Assembly: GCF_030035675.1 (NCBI RefSeq)
Contig: NC_084480.1
Location: forward strand, 13,473,263 to 13,537,262
Length of the DNA stretch: 64,000 bases
Direction of reading: 5' to 3'
Origin: Rhineura floridana
Lineage: Eukaryota; Chordata; Lepidosauria; Squamata; Rhineuridae
In this document: piece after piece, positions 39,201-49,200 of the stretch
Position numbering within the stretch: the first letter of the stretch is position 1
Layout: each line of letters starts with the position of its first letter
Position numbers and translations under genes: made by a program
The notes under the pieces: model-generated
Seen by the model: the letters and a program-made list of their open reading frames with translations, nothing else
Databases searched by the model: none
Told to the model about the DNA's origin: nothing

Positions 39201-40740
39201 TATCAAGTCATAATTGTCCTCCTGTATTAAGAGTTCAAGTTTGTCCTGCTTGTTTCGCATGCTCTGCACATTAGTATACAGACATCGAAGACCATGTGAT
39301 TTATGGCTTGGCTTCCTTACTACATTTTTCTGAGGGCTGTTACTGGGCCCTATTAGAGCCGATCTCTTTGGTCCCGCTACTGTGCGTAAGCCTTCATCAG
39401 TCGTTACCACCAAGTTTACGTCTCCCTCCCTTTTAGGATTCAGTTTAAAGCCCTCCTGATGAACTTCTCCATGCTGTGGCCAAACACATTCTTCCCAGTC
39501 CTTGTGAGATGCAACCCATCACTTGCCAGCAGTCCATCTTCCAGGAACCATAGCCCATGGTCCCAGAATCCAAATCTCTCACGGCTGCACCACCTTCGTA
39601 GCTATTCACTCACATGGAGTATTTTTCTTTCCCTTTCTACTCCTCTTCTAAGTACTGGAAGGATGGATGAAAAAACTATCTGGGCCCCAAAGTCCTTGAG
39701 TTTCCTTCCCAGAGCTTCAAAGTCTGATGTGATTTCTTCATAGCTCCGTTTGGCAGTGTCATTTGTTCCCACATGGATGAGAAAGGGATACCCGTAGGTG
39801 GACTTGATGAGTGATGGCAACCTTTCCATCACATCTCTAATCCGTCCTCCTGGTAGACAGCGTACCTGGCGAGTCCATGGACCTTCTCAGCATACTTGGG
39901 TTTCGATCCCACGCAGTAGGGAGTCTCCCACTACTAGTTCTCTTCTCTTCTTGTTGTGGAGCGTGTTTCATTGTCCTTGCTTGCTTGAGCTTCAGCCTCT
40001 TGCTCATTGTTGCATGGGGTCTCCTGTAATTCTTCCTCCACAGGCTGTCCTCCAGTCTCCTCCTCGAGTGGTTGAAAGCAGTTCCATAGCTCCACTGGTG
40101 AAGGATGTCTTCTACCTCTTCTGCTCCTGTCATCCTTTCCCATGGAGTTTCCTCCACTTTGTTATTCCTCTCCAAAGCAGTCTCCTCTTCTGCTCCTTCA
40201 TGCTGTTGCTCCTCCACCTCCACATCTCTTTGCTGCTGTTCCAGCGTTCTAAGAACTCTTCCTCTTCTCTTATAGTCCTCAGTGTGGCCACCCGCCATTC
40301 CAGGCCTCTCACCTTTTCTTCCAACAGTGCCACGAGCTTGCACTTGTTGCAGGTGTAGGCCATGTTGTTCTCAGGCAAGAAAACAAACATGGCACACACC
40401 TTGCAGGTCACAACCACTGGAGAATCCTTCCCGGTCATACTCTCTTCTACCTTTTGTTTCTTTCTAACAACTTGTTTTGGAGTGGCCTGTGCTTTGTCCT
40501 GTCCTACTTCAGGGTAAACTTGAGAGTCCCACTAGTATGCAGTGCGCTGTACAAGGAGAATCAGTAATTTGTTTGGGGTTTTTTTATGGACCTCCCCCCT
40601 GACCTCCCGTCAAACTCCTTTGTCAAACTCCTGTTTGCTCTCCCTGTTTGCTCTCTCTCTGAAAGCCGGCTTGCTTATATGTCCTCACCTGTAGATCAAC
40701 TGAGACAGCTTCCTCTGCTCTGGTCTGAGTCAGGAAGCAG
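36290..40740 (-). mobile_element. CR1 LINE of a second lineage, near full length, decayed
   Basis: The 3' end (plus-strand agaatagtagagttggaagg at 36292) is the chicken-CR1 type, unlike the other three copies. ORF2 begins at 39413 with LRCLYTNVQSMRNKQDKLEL, ITETWW, VVMGDFNYPDICWE and GESDHTI, and its reverse transcriptase continues in at least five frame pieces to about 36427 (KFADDTKLGG near 37330). ORF1 (about 40438-39450) has CKVC and CNKC and an esterase-like HVGTND near 39770. A Sauria-type SINE interrupts it at 37026-37210. The 5' limit near 40740 is approximate. It lies in the KATNAL2-HDHD2 intergenic space. Confidence 0.9.
37026..37210 (-). mobile_element. Sauria-type SINE (tRNA head, BovB tail) inside CR1
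   Basis: On the minus strand it starts with a tRNA-like head (cagtgtggtgtagtggttaa; box-B-like gggttcgaatcccc), has the middle gtgacc..ttgggccagtcac and ends with the BovB-like tail agtcagaatcgacttgaagg. The CR1 reads through when it is removed (cctaagtgta to gaactttgc), with TGTA at both sides (37022-37025, 37211-37214) as a short target duplication. Confidence 0.88.
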
Positions 40741-40913
40741 AATAGAGCTCCTGTAAGGGTGAGAAGTGCTTTGGACAATGAGGAAAAATGGTTATGTCAC
40801 CTTAATGCTTTGGGTTAAGACAGAAGCTATAGAAGAGAATTTTTGGGGGTAGGGGAGATATCAGGCAACGGTACCTACAGTTTCTTTAGTGTCCTAGCCC
40901 CAGCCATCTAGAA

Positions 40914-41040
40914 CAGGTATGGGGAACGTTTGGCTCTCCACATGTTGCTGAACTACAACTCCCACCAGCCCTAGCAAGCACAGCTGATGGGAGTTGTAGT
41001 TCAGCAATACCAGGAGGGCGAAAGGTTTTCCTCACCTGAT
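40914..41040. mobile_element. hAT-like palindromic MITE
   Basis: aggtatggggaacgtttggc left end, ctgaactacaactcccacca and tgatgggagttgtagttcag arms, aaaggttttcctcacctg right end. Confidence 0.75.
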
Positions 41041-41111
41041 CTAGGATTTACAATAGCCTAAGAGTACTGCATACTGATAGCAAAAGATGACCTTTGAAGA
41101 GTTCTTCATGA

Positions 41112-41275
41112 AGTTGGAGGGCCCATGTCATGGTGGCCAAGCCTGTTTTGTATGCAGATGGTTTAACCCTCCATCTTCAGTATGAAGGACTTTGGCAAGT
41201 TGCTGCTAGTCAGAGTAGATAGTATTGGGTTAGATGCCTCAATGGCCCGATTCAGCATAAGTCAGATGCATAGGT
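41112..41275 (+). mobile_element. tRNA-derived SINE, old copy
   Basis: Diverged copy: ggagggcccatgtcatggtg at the start, gttgctgctagtcagagtag and aatggcccgattcagcata near the end. Confidence 0.55.
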
Positions 41276-41359
41276 ACTCATGGGTACCGGCAGTAATTCA
41301 ACACCAAATATATTTCTTGTAAGTCTTCTGACACATTTCCTCTAGAATAAATATTTTAA

Positions 41360-41430
41360 GAATTTGATTTGGATTCCTGCATTGAGCAGGGGGTCAGATG
41401 GCCTTATAGGCCCCTTCCAACTCTACTATA
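41360..41430 (+). mobile_element. CR1 LINE 3' end, chicken-type
   Basis: tttggattcctgcattgagc, gggggtcagatggcctta, cccttccaactctactata: short 3' fragment, plus orientation. Confidence 0.75.
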
Positions 41431-41865
41431 ACAAACTTTGTTCAGCCTTGCCATGTTTTCTTTACCTTTACTGCACATCATGTAAGAGTAAATCATTTCA
41501 TGGGCTGATGAAAAGCTTAACGCCACCAGGCCAAGGAGCATTTAGTTTGTAATTTTCCACAATGCTTTACATGTTAATGTGCATAGTACCCAAGGTGCTT
41601 TGGCTACCTTGCATCCTACGATTCCCTGAAGGCATAAACAGAGATGGCTCATTTAGGGCAACGTCACGAGGACTCAGTTCTTCCTAGTCCAATCAGTGAG
41701 CTGAAATTGCCTTAGCAGGGGAGCATAAACAGTTCCTCCAATTTTTATTGGCTTATTGCTATGGAGGAATAAGCTTGATACCTTTGTATTCATGTCACGA
41801 TATTCCTTGCAGACTGGGTGCTCCTTCAAGTCAACTTCCATGTGCTTGGGGTAAACTAGGGGGAG

Positions 41866-42052
41866 GGCTACAGCTCAGTGGCAGAGCACCTGGTTTTCAT
41901 GCAGAAGGTTCCAGGTTCACTTCCCAGCACCTCCAGGTATGAGAGAGATCCCCTGTCTGGAACCCAGAAGAGCTGCTGCCAGACTGTGTAAGTAATACTG
42001 AGCCAGATGGACCAATGATCTGACTTCATATAAGGCAGCTTCCTATCCACCG
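41866..42052 (+). mobile_element. tRNA-derived SINE
   Basis: ggctacagctcagtggcaga head, ggttcacttc B box, body with gctgctgccag and agatggaccaatgatctgac, end aaggcagcttcctat. Same family as the copies at 32.2, 43.5 and 43.9 kb. Confidence 0.85.
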
Positions 42053-43178
42053 TACCCTGGATGCTGTGTTGCTCAGCTGCTACAGTCTAAGGCCAGGACA
42101 CTCTACATCTGTTTCCAAACTTGTGGGTTCAGCTCTGAGACATATGAAGGAAAACAGTGGAAGAAGTTCCTGAGGAAACTGCGAGTGTTTAGGATTACAT
42201 TTCCCTCCCTTTAAAGAATCGACACTACAGCATCCTTGCATCTCCAGTATTATTTCAGATCAGAGTATATTTGTCGTTATACAGATCTGAGTGTCTGAAT
42301 TTCACACAAAACTAAAAATTGACTACTGTTGGGAGCCATTTGGAGGCTGTAATGAAGAGATGCCCCCAGGATTATTCCTGACTCTTCCTTTCTTCTGTGA
42401 ACTGCTGAAGATCCGACGAGAGAACAAACATGTTATTAGAAAAGAAAAGCATAGGCTTCATGAATTAAAGCCTCACAGAAGCTTACCAACTTGCAATAGC
42501 AGGCAAACCTGATTCCCCAAATTTTTAATACGTTTCTACTCATGCAGACATTAGACCTTACAAATAGTTACCAACAGGAACTTCCTTCTGTTTCACCCTC
42601 ACCAAAGACTTTGGAAAGACGTGAATCACCATTGCCTTCATCAGTGAAGAACCTCCCAAAATGCACCACTGTACAAGGAGCTCAGAACATCGAAGGAGAA
42701 TCCCCCACCCCTGTGGATGGCAGCAGTGGCGGGCAGAGACAGGCCCATCCACTCATACCTGAATGTTTTTAACAAGGCTCGGGCATCAGGCTGAACTTTC
42801 TATCTTTTTCTGTTTAGATGTCACAGGAAGAGCCACTCTAGATACCAGGCGAGCAGGAAGACACATATCTGAGCTCTGAAAACAACGCCTTGCGGCAGAT
42901 AGAAAACTAACATGCTAGGCAGGGTGGAGGCTAGGCTGCAATCATCTTCCATGACATGCTATTTCTGTGCACAGGAAGCTATTTTTAATAGGAATCCAAA
43001 TGTGTATTTTAATAGCACTCAAAGGTGATCCTCCCACTTGCAGTCTGAAGTGATGTAGTCCAGCAAGAGCTCCACGAAGCAAGCCTGCTGGCTGGACAGC
43101 TTGGTCCTCTAGCCGGAATGCTATTGGACGCTTCAGCTTTTAGCACCGGACACTGATGTTGGACTCCTGTGGGCGTCT

Positions 43179-43282
43179 TTATAGAAGATGCTGGAGGATG
43201 TGGTCTACGGCATGGGGAAAGCTCTTGCAAGTTAAATATGGAGGAGGAGCAATTTTGCCTTCGTCAGCGTCACAGTATTTCC
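43179..43282 (-). CDS. HDHD2: HDHD2 last coding exon
   Basis: 104 bp to stop TAA at 43181-43179. Encodes [20 protein letters not shown] then [14 protein letters not shown], matching the human C terminus. Acceptor ttgtag. The poly(A) site is undecided: ATTAAA on the minus strand at 43013-43008 and 42989-42984, and AATAAA at 41748-41743, are candidates. Confidence 0.94.
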
Positions 43283-46200
43283 CTACAACAAAAGCAGAGA
43301 GAAAATGCTACTTCTTAAAACTTTGTTAGTGTTGGCTCAAAGAATTCCAAACATCTATGCACCTCCTCCTGATTTGTTGGTACGTTGCTGTAAGCTTTGA
43401 AAAACTAATAAAAATTTATTTAGTTAAAGAAGCTTAAACGTTTTCTATAAGAGTTCGGGTTGTATTTATCTTGAGCTCAGCCAAAGGGCCATAGGAAGCT
43501 GCTTTGCGTCAAGTCAGACCGTTGGGCTATCAAGCTCAGGGTTGTCTACACTGGCAGCGGATTTCCAGGATTTCAGATGGGACATTCCCAGCCCTACCTA
43601 ATGATGCCAAAGATAGGACTTGGGACCTCCTGCATGCAAAGTGGATGCTCTACAACTGAACTACGTCCCATCCCCACAAATCCTGTGCTGATTAATCTAA
43701 AATGTCCCTCACCTATAGTTTGTTTTGGAGGGGAGGTTGCATAATTTGCTTCTGAAATCCAACTCTTCAGACAATTTGAAACAATGGGTTGGAGCAATAC
43801 GGAGATTAGGTGTGGTACGCCACGGAAAAGGAGATCCACAGTGCCACTGCTGGCAGCATAGCAACATAGGAAACTGCCTTATACTGAGTGAGACCACTGT
43901 TCCATCTAGCTCTGCATTGACTACACTGACTGGCAGCGGCTCTCCAGGTTTCAGGCTGGAGTCTCTCCCAGCCCTACCTTCAGATGCCAGGGATTGAACT
44001 TGGGACCTTCGGCAAGCAAGGCAGATGCTCTACCACTAGCCTTCTTCTGACTTCCAGTTCTTCACCAGAAACTGTGAAAACACTTCTGAACTTTTTATAT
44101 GTCAACATGAGATTGACATCTTTCATATCATGGCAAATTGATGAGCCTATGCAGCAAACTGTGTGTGTGCCCTGCACAAGCTATATCGTGGTCTAAGCCT
44201 TCTGGACAACCTTCCGAGGGCCACATGGCAGTGGTGGGTGGAGCCAGAGGCAACCACAGGGTGCAGCAGTGTATGTAAATTTTAACTTTGTACAGTAGGC
44301 TAGTTCCTGCACACACACACCCTTCTCTGCCCTCCACCCAGGCAAGCAGTGGGCTTTACCAGCATTCAAGGGCACCTTCAAGCCAAGCAGGAACCCTTGG
44401 GGAGTGAAGTAGGGCCAGTGAGAGGTACAGCTTGGGAAGAGTTCCAAGGGCCACAGAGAAGCCTGGAGGGCCACATTCAGGTCCCAGGCCTGAGGTTCTT
44501 CACCTCTGTGGGAGGCAAGAATTCATATGGCACTTACCAGTCTTTACCAATATTCCCAGCATGCCAGCACTCTGGGCACCTCCAACATCATCCCTGCAGT
44601 CCTGCAAGGCAAACAAAATTTAGCTTGGTTGGGCCTCTGGTCCTTTGACATCCTCAAGAGGCTGGCTGGATTTTTAGAGAGGTTAGCAATTCAGGCACTC
44701 ACATCGCCAATCATGACAGCTTCCTCTGGTGCACAGTTGGTTCCACGCAAGGCTTCCAGGAAGAATGTTCGCTCTGGCTTCCCCACCACAGTTGCTTCCA
44801 CGTCGGTGGCGTATTCCAGTCCGGTAACAAAAGGTCCAGGGCCAAGGGCAAGGCCATCTTTCCTCTTGTAATATCTAGCTTTGTGTATGGCTATGAGGGG
44901 GGCACCATCAAGGATCAGCCTCGAGAAAGGAAGGGGGCAGGGGAACAGCCAAGTGTAAGGTTTAAAGCAGGGTTGGGGAAGCTCTTTCAGCCCAAGGGCC
45001 ACATTCCCATCTGGAAAACCTAAGGGCCACATGCCACTGGTGGGCGGGGCCAAAGGCAACCGTGGGTGCAGCAGTGTATGTAAATTTTATCTTTGTACAG
45101 TAGGCTAGTTTCTGCACAGACACATCACTCTGTCTTCCATCCAGGCAAGCAAGAGTGCTGCAAATCTCCCCGCGCAAGCCCCACTCTTAAATTACATCAT
45201 GTGTAGCAGACCTTTGGGCCTTACTGAACCTTCTACCCCTGAATCAGAATTTATTTGTTTCCTCATTATTACACTTATATCCCTGCCTTTTTCCTCCAAG
45301 GAGCTCAAGGTGGCTAAAAGATGGCAAAGTCCTTCTTTACAGGAACTGCAGCTACATGACTCAGCGCTCTGAAAGCCCCTGAGGCCGAAGGAATTCCACT
45401 TGGTACCACGAAGCCCTCTCGCCCCCCCCCAGCAATAAACGCCCTCCAGATAACATCGCCATAAAATTATCTGGAGGTGTGTCTTTATGACAGGCAGAAA
45501 CTGAGCCACTGCCAAATGCAATTGGCTAAAGGAAGTCGTTTCTTATAAAGGCTTTTTAAAAAGTGTGTTATTCCTACTTACCGAAATGCTTTGTTCATCA
45601 TTTGGTAATTGAAGTGGTCGGGAGCCAGCCCTATCACCACAGCATTAGGATCGTTTGTTTCTATCCCTGGCGGAGGGGAAAAAACAAAGAGGACAGCAGA
45701 ACAGTCCACCTTAGAGTGACTGACTGACAAAACTGCCTTGCAATGACACTTGCAGGCCAGGACAGAACTTACATTTTGTTAAACAAATTCAAGTCACAAT
45801 GTGTTTTAATCTGTTTTTAGCTTATTTTAGATTTTCTCTAAAAAAAAAAAAAATCCTGTTTTTTAATGCTGTCTTTTGCTGATAATTTTTAATTTTCTTG
45901 TTGCCGCTCCTCACTCTCACTAACACAAATTTTGTTCTGTGATTTTTCACCTCCCAATTCTAGGGCCGCATATGCACAGCTAAAAAGAAATCCATCATTT
46001 ATTTAAACATTATTTCCAAAAAAACCCAGCAACGACGATAATTTAAACAGAAGCATGGTACGTCTTGCCATAGTGGCGAAGAAGACTGTGAGCAACAGGT
46101 GTCCTGTGTGCCTGCCCAGTCTGCTGTCCAGGTGCTGCTGCCTGTGGATGGGCAACCTACTCCTCTTCCTGTGCCCCCTTCTGATGGATCTTTATCTTTG

Positions 46201-49200
46201 AACCAGATTTGGACCGGACTGCCCTTCAAACAGAGGATTGTCCTCTGTAAAGCAGGAGACAAGGCCACACTACTAGAGCATACAGGCAAAAACCACACAC
46301 CCCTTCCCAGGAACTATATCAAGTACTGCTCACCTATCCCCTTCCACCTGCAACAGGGCACAGGGAATATGTGTCCCTCCAGACGTTTCTGAACGGCAAT
46401 TCCAACCATCCTTGACTATTGGCCACACTAGCTGGGGCTGATGGGAGTTGTAGTCCATCATCATCTAGAGGGTCACAAGTTTCCTACAGCATCAGCATAG
46501 GAGCAGCCATGCAGACCAACTCCGAGGAGGTGGCTACCAGTAGAAATGAAGGGAAGGGTCATTCCATTAAACCAAACTACATGTCCACCAAAACAATCAC
46601 TGTAGGACCCTGGAAGAGCTGCAAGCAGCTCTGAACTGATCAAAGAAACTTCAATTAAGCAACGAACATCTGATATTTAACTAACTTACAGGGGGCGATC
46701 TTACACATTTACTTATTTAAACAGTTTTAGCCAGCAATTCAGCTAAAAAAGGCTCCCAAAGCAGACTGCAGATATCAGTGATAAGGCAGTTAGCTATCCT
46801 CAGGCTTACAATCTAAGAGACTCTGCACTGAAGGAAAAGAGATTGGGAGGAGGGGAAAAAAAGCAAACTCAGGCACTGTTCCTTAGTGCCTACAAGTCTA
46901 CTCAGAAGTAAGCCCAACTGAGTTCAATGGCACTTATTCTGATAAGTGGTTAAAGGGTTGCCGCCTCAATTTAATGTCCATAAAGCTAAAAATCAGTGAT
47001 GCTGCTCTTTGGAGGATCCTGAAGTTTCTGTAAAGGTCATGTGTGATTCAAATCAAAGCTGGCCACCTCGTATTGTTAGAAGAAAAGGTCATCTATCATT
47101 CCCCCTGCCCCATCGAAGTTTTGAATATTCTCAATTAAGGCAACAGAGCCTAAGCAGCTTCAGTAAAAGAACAAGTTCAAGACCCATCAGCATTATGGAG
47201 GGTCCAGGTTTAAAATACTTATTGACAGTGATGTCAACTGAACTAACTCTCTGTTTCTAACTGGTGGGGAAAAAACCTGCACCAATTTCACCACAAAAAG
47301 GGAGCCATCCGCTGGATTTGGAAATGAGCAAGGAGGTAATCAAACCCTTTAAATTTAGCTATCTTTTTCAGGGCTTAACTGGAGATCCTGAAGTATATAC
47401 GGGGGTTCTTTTCAATCTGAGGTTTCCTTTGCAATGCTCTTGTGGGGAAGGAGCAGGAACTTCCAGGGGAGAATTATCAGGTGGGACAATAGGGCTTAAC
47501 CCTTCTCCACACACCATTTCTCGCATGTGGATGCTGCCTGCAGAGATGGCTTTAAAAAGCTTCCCCCAACCAGGACTCTGAAATCAGAAGTTTAACCCAG
47601 GTGGGGGAATAACAACCTGCGTGGTGCATTTGTATGCCTGAACTGGTGAGCGGTGGAAGGGTTAGATAGTTTTCTCCATGCATCGCCGCTCCTGCCGCCT
47701 TGGGGGACCACATTATTTGCCAAGGTTAACATCTTGTTCTGCCTCCAGGTCTTCTGTAGGCACCGCTTATCCCTGTGAGAAGGCAGAGAACTGGATTGCT
47801 TGGCTCCACAATGTCCTCTCCAACATTATTTTAAAAAAAATGAAAATGCAGAAATTGAAAAATACTCCAGTGTGGATTTTGCAACTTTCCCTAGAGCATC
47901 TGGGTCCATTAACCAAAGAATGGATTATATTCATCCATCTGCGAGCAATCTTATATGAAGTTTATCCAAGAATAATTCCATAGTAGTTACTAACAGGAGC
48001 TTAACTTTCTTTCAGAGTACTTAAAACTACTGAAAACTGGAGATATGGACAGAAGAGGGGAGGCACGGACTACTCAATTCTGCATCAGGGTCAATCCAAG
48101 GTACGGGTGGGGAACCTTTTTTTTCTGGCCCAAGGGCCACATTCCACCCTGGCCAATTCTCCAGAGGCCACATGGCCAGTGGTGGGCAGGGCTAAAACTA
48201 GAGTGGGCGTTGCCAACCACCCCAACACACACACTCTCTCTTCCCCAAGGAATGAGGTTTGAAAAAAGCAAATTGCTGGGGGGAGTGAGCTTCCTGAATA
48301 TTGTAGATGGGGAGGGTTAACCTTTCCATCTTCAGCTACATCCTCCGTGAAGATCCCTCATCCCCCTGTGTAGCATATTACACTTGGGAAAGGAAAAAAG
48401 CCTCCCACTGGAGCCAATAAGAGGCCTTTTCAAGCCTAATTATGGCCACATTCACACCAGACATTTATTCCGCTTTAAGCAGTCATGGCTTCCACCAAAG
48501 AATCTTGGGAAGTGTAGTTTTTGAAGGTTGCTGAGAGTTATTAAGAGACCCCTATTCTCCTCACAGAACTACAATTTGCCATAGTGGTTTAATTGTCATT
48601 TTCTCTTTCCAGAAAACTCTTGAGAATTGTAGATCTGTGAGGGGAACAGGAATCTTCTGACAGCTTTCAGTACCCTTCACAAACTACACTTCCCAGATTC
48701 TCTGAGGGAAGCCATGACTGTTTAAATAATTTCCCTGTTTTGTATGGACTAACAACATTATTACATTTTTTAAAGTTTGTGTTTAAAGTGAACACGTAAG
48801 TGATAAAAGAATCTCTTAAAACACACTAGACTCATGCCACAATTCCTCCTAAACTGAACCCAACCCATTTGATTTCACAGCGCTGCAGCAAATAAGGTCA
48901 CACCGCTATACCTTTGAAATCATGCAGTGCGTTGTCTTCAACCAGCAACAGTGGCCTGACTTGCTTCTGCTCCAAGAGATTTCTGGCCGCTGTCAGAGAT
49001 GTGAAGATCTCGTCTTCCTTGATGTCAAAATCAAGTTTCTTCAACCTCTCCAACAAGTCTTGCTTGCACTCCTTCGTAGTGTTGGTCACAAATCTGATAG
49101 TCACCGGAGCGCTGCGTAGCCTTGGCCCATGAAAACAGGTAAGGAGATTAGAACAGTGTCCTTTTTACAAAGCAAAATATTTATTTATTTATTAAATTTC

